The translations under genes were made by a program, and so were the position numbers. Of a stretch of DNA of 64,000 nt, positions 38,661 to 50,600 are shown piece after piece. The stretch covers positions 8,957,956 through 9,021,955 of the forward strand of contig NC_051095.1 of assembly GCF_901709675.1 (NCBI RefSeq). The letters are read 5' to 3'. The DNA comes from Syngnathus acus. Taxonomy: Eukaryota > Chordata > Actinopteri > Syngnathiformes > Syngnathidae. The stretch's first letter is position 1. The number at the start of each line of letters is the position of its first letter. The notes under the pieces were generated by a model, which was not told where the DNA came from, ran no database searches, and saw only the letters and a program-made list of their open reading frames with translations.

Positions 38661-40212
38661 CACGCTGGTTATTACACCCCTCATATAAGTCATTATTACG
38701 CCTTTTAAAAGTGTAAAGTGTTTTGAAACTCACAAAACACAAAAGAAACAACTTTTCAAAAGATTAAAGCAGGAAACAAAGATAAAAATGTAGCTAATAA
38801 TCACACATTTTAACCATTTACAATATGAAAATACTTTTTTTAAATGCAATTACCATGTGCAAAGAAAAACGACGTGATTGGTTGGTTAATTTGATGTAAC
38901 AGCTTAAAACCATCTATCTGTAAAAAATGTATTTATTATTTAATTATTCTTTTTTTGTTTGTTTTTTAACGCCAACAATAAAATACATTTTCCATGACAA
39001 ACCCAGATTTTGATGATCATGGGGCACTTGTAAAAATGGATCAGTAGCACCACTAAGCGGTTACAACGTGCTACAGCAACAGTCAAATCACATCGAGATG
39101 TATGTATTTCAAGTATAAAAAAATGTGTAAATCAAGGTGAAAACGTGTTTTTATTAATGATCAAAATGTAAAAAAAATTGAAAACTAAAAACATTACATT
39201 TAAATGTATGTCACATTGCTAATAAATTGATCTCAAAGTGAAAAAAACGGATTGTCCAGGAACAGGATCAACAATCCAAATGAATAATGAAGACAAATGA
39301 GATGAAATAAAAAAAGGAAAAAATATAAATAACAATTCAGTGTTATGACTAATGCTCTCAGTTACTGCTGTTACTAAGGTTACTAAAGTTACCAATGCTG
39401 GTAGTGTTAGTACTAATGCTAGCAATGTTTTTAATGCCGCGTTGAGATAGCTCACTTTCTATCTGGATGCAAAGTAGGACATGAGTCAACTCCAGTAATT
39501 GAATTAAGGATGAACTGAAACGGGCAAGAAGAGAGACAAGACGGAGAGAGCGTCAAAGCAGATTATGTCCCACAGGACACGTGATAAGAATTAGCCGGAT
39601 ACTAAACCGGCCAGCTCGCAAGCAGGAAGGCAGGTCACTTTTGCTGGAGTGACTGCTTGTGTTGTTTTATTTGGAATAAGCATCATTTTAGGACAACATC
39701 AGTAAACAGCCTTCACAAACAGTCCATGAGAACAGGGAAAAAAAGACCCAAATGGACAGGTCAGGAACAGGAAAAAAAACAACAACTTGAAACAGTAGGG
39801 AACAAATAATAAAAATGAATCCAGGAAAAGGATTAACAATGGCGTTGATGGTTCAACAAGTGAAACAAGGATCCAAATACACATGATTAAGCAGTAATAA
39901 AGACACAAATAGATGGTCCCCGACCACAAGTTGGATCAACGATAAAAACAGATGGAACAGGTCTGTAAATAAAGTCTAAAAATCTTTTCCAGACAAGAGT
40001 GCAGACCTATTTTAGTCCGTTTTCCCTTTAAAGTTGTAACTTTGGTAAGCAGTCAATCCATCTTTGCACACTCGGAAAGTTATGGAGACCAATTTTTCAA
40101 TGATTGATATTTATCACTGATCGGCAGTGCTACCAAAATGTGCTCATATGGCCCTCATTTATTTATAAATAGTTTTTTGTTTTATATATTTGTTTTGGTT
40201 TTCTAAATGCTT

Positions 40213-40271
40213 TGTGTGTGTGTGTGTGTGCGTGTGTGTGTGCGTGCGCGCGCGCGCGCGTGCGTGTGTGT
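40213..40271. repeat. (TG)n-(CG)n alternating tract
   Basis: 59 bp of strict purine-pyrimidine alternation: TG repeats on both flanks of a CGCGCG… core at about 40,244-40,260. Confidence 0.97.
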
Positions 40272-43100
40272 CGTGATTTTTGTAAATGTGTTTATTTTCC
40301 CAACCTAAATTATTACGGCATAGCTCAAGCTTCCTAGCTCAAGTGCCAAAGAGGTCTATTCTAACAGTACTATTCATTTTAAAGGCTAAATAAATTATCA
40401 AAATACCCTTTTCCATTTATGTTCTGATTTAATGTTTTGTACAGTATGAAAATGAACCTGAAAAGCGGGATTATCAACAATCTAATAAATAAATAAATGA
40501 GATGATCATTACAATAATAATAACACTAATATTGCCTTACTGGCCGATTCGTCATCGATAGAAAAAAATAACATACAGTAAATGTATTTTATTTCAAATA
40601 AATTAATTTATAAAATATTAACTTAAAAATATGATTCTATATTGTACATCTTTCATTAATTGATTCAACCAATTTTACAAGTATTTTTAACATTGTTTGT
40701 TTCTTTTTAATAGATCAATTACAAATAAAGATATAATTCATTGTAAAGAGTCTGTAAATTGGTTAAAAACATTTCAACAACATGACATAATAGTTAAGTT
40801 TTTAGACTTAGGTACCGTAACGAGAATGCTCTGAGTGTAATACCAACCACGACGGATAGGTGTCATGGTTGCATTGTTTTAAATATCCTCGCTTGCAGCG
40901 TCATCATTTCCGTTTGCATTTCGGTCTTTGTACAGTTTGAAGTCATGAATGTTGGACGTAATTAAATCAAAGAAGGTCGTGACTGGACCGCACTGTTAAG
41001 TTTTTAAAATGTGCCTTTTTGCTAATGGTCACATAAGTATCCTCTTCTGATGGACAGAGGGACAGACACAAAGACAACATTGGAACAGACAGATGACTTG
41101 ACAGACAGATAAAGGTCGCTCGGTGAACGGACGAGGTTAAAAATAGATTTGGATGTTTTATGATAGTAAGCTTATATTTGCTTTTAACTTTTAAGTTAAA
41201 TTTCAAAGGTCTTATTTATGAATGGACAAATGAAGACTGGAAATATGACGGAGAGAAAGACGGATCAAGGGACAAAAAGTCAGAGAGGAGATATAGAGAC
41301 AGGATATCTGTATATAGATGGCTAATAATGAACCATCAGTGTGCTTGTTTAACAATAATTCCCAAAGGTTTGAAGATCCTCATCATCAAAGCTCCTAGGA
41401 CACTTCCCAGAAATACAAACATGCATTACTGAAAATAGATGGCTTGTAAGCATGTAAATCATTTTTTTACATTCAGCCGTCAAATTTTAAACATCTTCTC
41501 CGGTGCTGCGATTACCATGTCATGTTTGTCAAGATAATCGCTGTCAAAGTGCAACCGTCATGCCATTGAATATACGCGTAAAAGAAAATCTCTGACTTGG
41601 GGCCAAAGGAACCCTTAAACCTTACGAGTGGACTCGCTCAATCTAGCGATCGTGTGTCACGAATGGTAAGTAGAGGTGCAGGCGAATCCCCGAGGCACGC
41701 ATTAAGTCAAACTCAACATCAGATGCGTTTACGGTATCGAATCCCTCGTTGATTGCGAAGCGTCTAAAGGAAGCATAAATCAGAATCTGCGCTCGAGCCT
41801 CAAGCTATGTTTGGAAAAAGCCTTCTTGTGGGGAGACCCGCTTTGAAAGAAAACGTCCATCTCCTTATAAGCTCTGACAGAATCTTCACACTCAGCTCCA
41901 TTAGGAAAGAAGATTGGGGGATGAGGGGGGGGGTCATTCTACCGAGGTCGCGATTTGTGCAGTTTCCAACACTCAACTAATCTGTTTTGCATGCTTTCCA
42001 CTCTGGAGTTTAGTAGCTCTTGTCTTCATTTTGACTTTTTAATGGAACCCTGAGGAGACCATGTGCTGCTGCTGCCTTGTTCCGTTTTGTGTTTTCCAGT
42101 TTGAGTTTCCAAGAAGACTTAACATGGAATCTCAAGGCCTGTGAAGTTCATCTCTCTATCATCCAAAGAATTCAGATTGGAATTCTCCTGAATGTCCTTT
42201 TGTAATCTTCATATAATGTCTACATTGAGATAAATAAGTAAAAAGTACAGACAGGGAGACTCTATAGTAAATTGAACGAGTGAACCAATTCCATCCCCGT
42301 TCAGGGCATGAACTCCCACGACTCAAATTGCACTCGAATCCAGATCAGTCTCAAGTGACTTCACTGACGTCAGCCCTACTTTAGCAAGACTTTGTGGGTA
42401 AAGTTTTTCAAAGACAGGGAAGGTGTTCCCACTGGACACTGACTGGAAAATCTCTTGCTTTCACTGGCTTTCCCTTCTATTAAGATGAGACATAACCAAT
42501 CATAATTAGGTGCACTTCATTTTTAAGTTAAAGGTTAAATTACTCTCCTGCACAAAAGTGTATAAGAGTCGAAACGAGCTGGCAACCTACTGCATGTATG
42601 AACAATGAAAAGCAAATAATGTTTCAACAGTGTGTGCCTGCAGCGTTCGTAATGGGCCATAAATCCACTTTTATCACTCCTGCATTCCCAGGGATGAATG
42701 TCCCCCTCCGCCAAGCATGATAAGGTATTAAGTGTCCCGCTCCGTCGCAACATCGCTCTTACAGTATCTATGCCATCAGGATGGCACGATCACGTTTCAT
42801 CTTTTGTTTTCCAGCTTTTTCGGATCGATGCGCCACGCTTGGCTGACGCAGAAGGCGCTCTCTGCACGTTGACGCACTCGTTATAACCTGGGGTCGCCGT
42901 TTCATACACGTGATGTGCGACGCCGGAGGACATGCGAGTGATTTTAACAATCGAGGATCACGTGGAGGGAATGGTTCGTACATCTGCTACAAACAGCATG
43001 AGGTGGCAAAAATACAAATTCTTTGTACGAGAGAAGGAGAAATATTCGTGCAAAAATAAACTGATTGATTGACTCGCTCGGAAACTGTGGCCCTCATTAG

Positions 43101-43272
43101 TACCGTATTTTCCGCACTATAAGGCGCACATAAAAACCTCAAATTTTCTCAAAAGCCGGCAGTGCGCCTTATAATGCGGTGCACCTTATATATGAACAAA
43201 GTTTTAAAATGGGCCATTCATCGAAGGTGCGCCTTTTAATCCAGTGCGCCTTATAGTGCGGAAAATACAGTA
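43101..43272. mobile_element. 172-bp TA-flanked MITE (Tc1/mariner-type) with 29-bp inverted ends
   Basis: The left end TACCGTATTTTCCGCACTAT then AAGGCGCAC is matched by the reverse complement of the right end, with one difference (C/T) over 29 bases. It is bounded by TA, as for Tc1/mariner insertions. Internal copies of GCGCCTTATAATGCGG-like sequence give further symmetry. It has no coding capacity. The tight match of the ends suggests a fairly young insertion. Confidence 0.85.
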
Positions 43273-43903
43273 TCTGAACCTCAACACAAAACAAAAAAAA
43301 AAATTAGAACAAAGGTTTCCTTGCTTGTGAAGTTGGGCAATACAATTGTACACTAAAACCAATGTATTAAAACTTTTAGACGCTGAAGGTGTTGGCTTCC
43401 CCAGAAGGAACCAACAATCTTTTAGTCACAGTTTATCTATTCAAGCCTTTGCACTCCTGCTCATCATGGGACATACACATAAACTATTCAGCCCCTCCGA
43501 TAAAATAACGACCTTGGATATTTGAAATTGTGTTCTCGCCCGCCCACCAACATGATTCCTCTGTCAGTCCAGTTCAGGGCCACCGTGGAGGGAAGCCTTT
43601 AGGCCAGATGCCGAAACAGTCGGCCGCCGCTCTATGAAATGACTCACGAGAAAACTGTGCTGTGGTAACTGTCAGTGTGTTTTGGGATAATTAAAAGAGA
43701 GGCTTACGGGGGTTGTTTAGACCAAAACATGATCACATAGTCGGGGAACAACGGCCTCCGTGATGAGCGAGAGATTAGTGTTTGATCTCCTTGAGGCAGT
43801 CTCATCATGAGTCAGATGGAGTGCTTGGTGGGGCCGCTTTGAGAACCAAGGCTGCCCTCAGGTTACTGTTGTGCCACCCACCTCCATCACCACCTGCCGC
43901 CTC

Positions 43904-43937
43904 ATTCAACCAATCATATCGTTATGATTGGTTGAAT
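43904..43937. repeat. Perfect 15-bp hairpin with CCAAT in both arms
   Basis: Positions 43,904-43,918 (ATTCAACCAATCATA) are exactly complementary to 43,923-43,937 across a four-base loop (tcgt). Each arm contains CCAAT, one per strand. Confidence 0.85.
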
Positions 43938-44399
43938 AAGTTAGTCAGCGCATTTCATGATAATTTTGACTTTCTCCAACGCGTGAGATCTTTGCCGATA
44001 ATGCTGTGTATTTGCAAAGCCAATGGACGCCCCTTGTTGAACCTGTCTTGGGAATCCAAATGTTGTGGACTGTGCATGGCCTGGTTGAAGAGAAACGTAT
44101 CTGGCTATGTCTCCCAGCCCTGTAATTGTGGGAGTGTGGAAATCATGTTCACTTACTTTGGCAGCAGAATCCAAGCTAACAGACGTCCGGGCCGAATAAT
44201 TTTGGTGGGGAGCAATTAAGTAACTGGATCAAACTAAGGATTCAGCACCACAAATATTTACATCCATGATTCAAATATGAAGAATTCTGGTGTGAGACTT
44301 GGGCATTGAACAGTTACCTTAGATGACTAGACTCATCGTGACTTCAAACAATCGTGGTCTTGATGAGATCACAATACACAAGGTAAATTAGCAAAGTCT

Positions 44400-45012
44400 A
44401 ATTTGGTATACTGATCCGTGTAAGTGGACTTATTTGAAACATAGCGAAATCAGATGATTCACTTGAATCAGGTGACTGACTAGAGTTAGTGGAGTCGCAA
44501 GAAACACTGCTGACTCAGTTGATTCAGTTGAATCAGAAAACTGACCAACTAGTGGACACACCTACAAACCCCAAAGACGCAAATGATTTTGTTGATTTGG
44601 GTGAATGACTCAAGTTAGCTAATTTACCGGAAACCCCGATGATTCAGTGTAATCATGTGACTGACTCGGGTTAACATCCTCAACACCACTGATTCAGTTG
44701 ACTCGGGAAACTGGCTTGAAGTAGCTGACCCACCAGAAACACTGCCGACTCCAAAAATTTACTTTACTGACTCGATTTAGCAAAGTTACAAGAATCATGG
44801 ATGACTCAAATTATTCAGTTCAATCAGGCAACACATTCAAGCAAGTGGACTCCCAGAACTCGAAAAGATTCAGTTAAATTGGGCTACTGACTCAAGTACG
44901 TAGATTTAACACAAAAACTGCAGACTCAGATGATTTGGTTCACTGACTTGAGGGAGCAGACTCGCTAGAAACACAAAAGACTCAAACCAGATTTGGTTCA
45001 CTGACTTGAAAC
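44400..45012 (+). repeat. Degenerate ~59-bp minisatellite (about 10 units) rich in TGACTCA
   Basis: A core resembling GATTCAGTTGAATCAG…ACTGACT recurs at 44,456, 44,521, 44,585, 44,641, 44,691, about 44,749, 44,811, 44,868, 44,932 and 44,990, with steps of 50-65 bp. Units share an AGTGGACTC…AGAAACAC…GACTC segment. Perfect TGACTCA occurs at about 44,511, 44,605, 44,802 and 44,887. Units are well diverged, so it is an old array. It has no coding potential. Confidence 0.8.
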
Positions 45013-46642
45013 TGTTGCATTGTTAACCATCACAGCCTCTTTGTGAAGCCAGCTGAGTGGGGGTGTTGGAGGGTGTTGGAGACTGCAGGTGGCGGGAATG
45101 TTAAGACCAGGCCTGTACCTGTGACTCAGTGACCACAGGTGTCAATCAAAGTGGAGGAATGTGGTGAACAAAGCCTTGGTGTGTGGAGGCTAACGACGCA
45201 TGAGTCACATGATCATCACATCACGTAGAACCTTTATGAGTCCTAACAGCACTCTATGGGTGTCCTCCTTCAGTTTAGCGTTTTCCAAACCCTTATTCGT
45301 AGTAGCAGCGTGTGATGAAAAAACTTAGTTGGGAAATTTGAGGGACTACGCAGATGACATAATATCCAGAACTATAGGAATATAAGAGTTATTTTTGCGT
45401 TTTGGAAATAGAAAATCAAACAAACAGTTATTTACCATATTCAGATTTGAGAAGACTATCATTATGTCATGATATATATTGTTATTGTGGTATGTATAAA
45501 ATAGCCTTTATTATGACAATAGATTTTTTATTATGCTATAAAAACACAACACACTATTTTGAGGAGACAAACAGACCCGTAGCAGTTAAAAAAATTTTAG
45601 TCAGTAGTGCTGCTATACAAAATTTTTAAATATAAACTCAGAAGAGTTAGATAGCCAACAAATTTCAAATGAAAATCAAGACAGAAACTGATTACAGGAA
45701 CGGAGATGTTGAAAACATTTATTACGCAGCTCTCAAAAGTCAAAATCAAGATGCAAAACATTAAATATATTCAGTATAATATACTACAATGTTCTAAGTT
45801 GTCTTGATCATGTCCAGCCAATCAGAGCTTTTTGAACCGTCTCTCACGTTCAATTCGTGGTATAGCTTAAAGATCTGCGATTCTCATTCTTGCATTTCAA
45901 TGTGTTTGGGTGAGGTCACAATGCAAATTTAGACTCACAAACTGCTATACAAAAATATTTATTTTGCGTCTTGTGTAATTTGAAGGAGTAAGAATACCAA
46001 GCTATCTATGCATGTTCATTATTTGTCATTTCCCCGCACAAATTCTTGGTATTTCCTTTATATCACCCAGCTTTTACACAATATATCAAATTTGGGGATA
46101 AAATAAGACCGCCGCTAGGAGGATCCCTCTTGTACTTCATCAATACAATTGTGTATAGAAATCATACGGACATCATCAACCTAGTTGCAAAGGGAACATT
46201 TAACCATCTTCTTCAGACTTGAATATTTCTCTGAACATGTTTCTGCGTCTAATTGCGGCCTGAAAAGAAAACTAAATCATGTTGTTGGCTGTTTGAGTCG
46301 AGGGATGATTGAAGTCCGACTCAAAACACGACGCCTGTTTCCTCCTTGATCCACATTTGATTTACTGTGCTGGAGTGAGGCTCATCTTGCCGCATTTAAA
46401 ACATTCTACTTCTTCCACTATCTGGTAATGAACTGTGACTTAATCCTATTTGTCTTTTTGCCAGGATCCACACAGCCGGCTGTTAAATCTCAACACCACC
46501 CTCAAAGCTTATTGGACTCCATTTGTCTTCGCACTCTCACTTCATTTTGGGCCTGTTTGAAAATTCACTCTGACACTCCTGTTCGGCTCTGAGAGTGTGT
46601 GATCCCATCCATTTGATTTCCAAACGCACTCAATGTTCTACA

Positions 46643-46690
46643 CCAGACATGGGCAAACTATGCCCTGTGGGACGGATACGTAAACAGTGT
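46643..46690 (+). mobile_element. hAT-like terminal fragment
   Basis: CCAGACATGGGCAAACTATG followed by CCCTGTGGG corresponds to the well-known hAT end (TGGGCAAACTACGGCCCGYGGG), with decay. It lies about 1 kb upstream of the lectin start. The remainder of the element was not delimited. Confidence 0.45.
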
Positions 46691-47614
46691 AGACTAGAGT
46701 ATTAATATTTCAGAGGAACCTTGGCTATTGTAATCTTTGTACTAGAATGTAGATTTTATTGCAAAATCATTTTTTTATTGCTGAATCTTGAGTTTCTGTC
46801 AAAGTTTCTGTCTTCACTGTTGAAAATAAATAATACACTTCGAGTAACACGTTGACTGTTAAAGCTAACTATGGTAGCTCATCTTAGGGAACCAAGTACT
46901 TTTTACTTTTTTTCCACTTGACATGAGAAAAGATTTGAAGTGTGATAAAAAGGGAAGCGAAAGACTTGATCGAGTCAACAAAGGAAAAAGGAACTCAAGT
47001 GTTTCTTATAAATGATGACCAGAAGTCATTGAACTATAGTTACATGGACTGTTGTGGACAGTCAATATAAATGTGTTCATATCCAGCCAATCAGAGCCCA
47101 GATAAACTCATAATTCCTGTGGTGCAAAGAAAAAAAATCTTGCTGATTTAATGTAAAAGCAGAACCCCTAAAACCTTCTAGTTTTTTATCAAGACGGATC
47201 GAAGGTAAGGACGTTTCATGGCTTTATCATGGTACACTGACATAAATTAGCTATTGTAAAACATGAAGTGTCAAATCCGTAATTGTGAAACAAGAAATAG
47301 TAGGAAACAGCAACATTAATAAATATATTATTGCATAAAAAACTATTGCGTTTAAAAGTGGAGTTTTTTTTTTTTTAGGGAGGGAGGTGAAAAAAGTAAA
47401 CGTCTTAATTTGCAGGCTAAATAAACTGATTGGTTTTATTATATTTTTAAATGTTTACAACCCTTTTTTTTACAATGGTCACTAAATAGGACATATCATA
47501 CCATTATCACAAAATCAGTCAGTACTGTTTGAAAACTGTGACAACTGACTACAATCTTTTTTTGTATCAATCTATGGATTTCTCCTTTTTGAACTAGAAA
47601 AAATACAGATTAAC

Positions 47615-47687
47615 ATGGATTCTATGGAACTTGATGAATGCGGCTATTTAACAAAGAACTTAACGATGCAGGGGCTCGTCACTGAAG
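47615..47687 (+). CDS. Lectin exon 1: cytoplasmic tail
   Basis: This exon has 24 codons plus one base. It encodes a tail beginning MDSMELDECGYLTKN and ends at the donor GAAG|gtaatg in phase 1. Tyr11 sits in DECGY, which resembles the acidic-Gly-Tyr start of a hemITAM, but the residue at +3 is Lys rather than Leu/Ile, so a working hemITAM or ITIM is doubtful. The small exon has no open frame of its own. It was recognised by the strong start context, the donor, and exact phase match to the membrane exon. Confidence 0.75.
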
Positions 47688-50600
47688 GTAATGTACAATA
47701 ATAATCAACAAATTAATCAGTTCAACACAGTATTTCTTTATTTATTGATGTTGTATTTTATCTTTATTTATGTATTTATGTAATTATTTATTTTATTTAT
47801 TTTATTTATTTTATTTATTTTATTTATTTTATTTATATTTAGTGAAAAAGATTTAACAATAGTTCAATCTCGGTGTGTCACGACTCGTCCCTGGTTGTTT
47901 TCTTATGTGTATATGTTACCATGGTTTCTGTTCGCGTCGCCCCTCTGCTCCTGTGTTACCTCACAATCAATGTTACCTGTCGTGTATTCAAGTCCTGTCT
48001 GCCCCTCACTCCCCTGTCGGATTGTTCTCGTCTCTCGCCTGCAGTCTCGTCGGTTTGTCTTTTGGTTCGGTTAGTCCCTCTCCAAGTTGGTCTGTCGGTT
48101 ACCCCTGTCATTCTGTCGCCGTTAAGTTATGTTAGTTTGTCGGTTCTGTTGGTTTGTTCCCCTCATCCTCCCTTCCAACTACCTTTTCCCTCAATAAACC
48201 CTGGTCTAAGCTGCATTTGGTCGCCCAGCTCCATTTCCGTCAGTGACGCAGTGTAAACTCACAATATTTTTCCTTTCAATTAATTCAGTGAACTTTCAAC
48301 AAAGACAAAAGTCATCCAGATGCATCACTGTGTGTCTTGGTTTGCTGTGCGCTGTCCTACTGGCCGGTAACATTGGGCAATTTATCAACTGTACGTCACC
48401 CTCAAAATGTACAAGCATGAGTGTAAGGGACATTGTTTTCACTGATTTCAACACTTTGAATCTATTTTCACAGATGAGGTATTGCCTGGTTTTTCAACAG
48501 AGAGCCAAACTAAATCCAACCACCAGACTCAAGAGACAGATCACCATCTCTACAAGAATAGCTCTCCCACTGACAGAGCCCATGTCTATACAAACACGCT
48601 TGAGGTGATGTTGAAAAACCTGACAACAGACAAAGACCAGTTGCAGACCAACTACGATTCTTTGGTATCAGACAGAGATCACCTTCTCGGCAGCAAAATG
48701 GTTTTGACTGACGAAAGAGATGAGTTGAGGGCCAATTTCCAGAGTGTGAAGCAGGAGCATGATAAGTTGCAGACCAATTACAGTCTCCTAAATAGAGAGA
48801 ATGCTGTGTTACATACCCTAAATAGTGCTCTGAGGACAGACAAAGACCAGTTATGGGCTAGTTATAGATCCCTCGTTCAGCAGAAAGACCAGTTACAAAC
48901 CAGCTACAATTCCCTTGTTAAAGAGCAGGAAGGTTTTCGAACTACTGTGGCTGCTGAAAGGGCTGAGTTGAAGTCCCACCTCAACAAACTAGAAAAGGAG
49001 AAAGACCAGTTACAGACCACTTATGAGTCTCTTGTTAAAGAGAAAGATGAGTTACAGACCGGTTACAACTTCCTCATGACAGAGAGAGAGCTTCTGCTCA
49101 CTTATAAAACAAATGTGACTGCAGAAAGAGATGACTTCAAATCCCGCTTTGAAAATTTAAAAAATGAGAAAGACCAGTTGCAACGCAGTCAGTCTTCACT
49201 GAGGAAGGACAAAGACCTGTTACAGGTCAGTTATGACTCTCTGGTTCAAGAGAAAGATCACCTTCAGGCGAGTAAAACCACCTTGTCCGCTGAAAGAGAT
49301 CTGCTGGGGTCTCGCTTGGACAGTCTGAAAAATGAGAAAGATCAGTTACAACGCAATTACTCTTCAGTGAGAAGCCAGAAAGACCAGTTACGGGCCGGTT
49401 ATGAATCCCTCCTAAAAGAAAAGGAGCTGTTACAAACCAGCTACAATTCACTCGGTAAAGAGAAACAGATCCTACTGACAAATAAAACCACATTGGCAAC
49501 TGAAAGAGATCAGTGCATGTCCCGCTTTAATGATCTGAAAAGCGAGAAAGATCAGCTACTACGCAGTTTCTCCTCATTGGGAAGCGAGAAAGATCAGTTA
49601 CAGAACCGTTACGCATCCCTGGCTCACGAGAAACAGATACTAATGACCAATAAGACCAGAGTGGCTGCTGAGAGAGATGTGGTAAAGTCCCTCTACAACG
49701 ATATTAAAAATGACAGAGACCATTTACAGAGAAATTATACTTTGCTGGAGGCTGACAGGGACCTACTGGAAAGAAATTACACAGTGCTGAGGATAAGTAG
49801 TAGGATGTGTCAGATCACGAACAGTCTGCTGCAAAGACAAAAAACTCACGGTGACTGCAAGACTGTACGTGTTGAAAACGAGCAGCTCCGCATAAATCAA
49901 AGCAGCCTGGAGACACAAAAGTACGCGCTTCAGAAGACAGTGGACAAGATGACCACCAAGATGAGCAGTAAGTACTTTGGACACCGGTCCAGTGATGGCC
50001 CGATGGCGTCATTTATCTCTCCATTTTGTTTACATTCTGTAGCCATGCTCTGTGGGGTCGGTTGGAAGAAGTTTGCCAGCAGCTGTTACTTTTTGTCAAC
50101 CTTGAGTAAGAGCTGGGCTGAAGGCAGACAGGACTGCATCAACAGAGGAGGCGATTTGGTTGTCATCAACAACAGAGAGGAACAGGTATCACTAACAGAC
50201 TCCAATGTCAATGAGGCGTTCATTCACTTAGCTCCTGTGCTACACAAAGGTGGTTTGCTTGTTGTCTTCCCAAACAGGTATTCCTTAATGGTTTATTGGG
50301 GCATGGCCTGCACGCATGGATTGGTCTGAGTGATCATATCAAGGAGGGAACGTGGATTTGGGTGGATGGGACCCACCTCACTATAGCGTAAGTTTTAGAA
50401 CATGTCAACATTTCCCAGCAAAGTTCTCACTTCCAGGTTTCACTTAGTTCGAAGAAGGTTTGGAGAAGTAAAAGAGGGGAGGCAGCTGCGGTGCAATGTG
50501 ATGCAACATGTATATGGCCGATAGAAGCATTTCGTTAATGTCGGAAATTGAGGTTATGTTCTGGGTGACAGATTCTGGCAGAATGGGCAGCCTAACAACT

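Larger units (their letters stand above)
38661..47614. other. Intergenic region between fat4 and the lectin gene
   Basis: No coding exon is supportable here. From left to right it holds: AT-rich DNA; short degenerate GTTACTA-type repeats near 39,350-39,430; an alternating purine-pyrimidine tract at 40,213; degenerate GACA-rich DNA at about 41,050-41,310; a MITE at 43,101; a CCAAT hairpin at 43,904; a degenerate minisatellite at 44,400; a hAT-like end at 46,643; and two CCAGCCAATCAGAGC blocks near 45,817 and 47,086. The second block is about 0.5 kb upstream of the lectin start and could be a promoter CCAAT element. Confidence 0.7.

Noticed and set aside
47873-48256. 127-residue hydrophobic frame upstream of the lectin membrane exon
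   Set aside because: Lies wholly in an interspersed repeat within lectin intron 1; exon 1 at 47,615 splices past it with matching phase.
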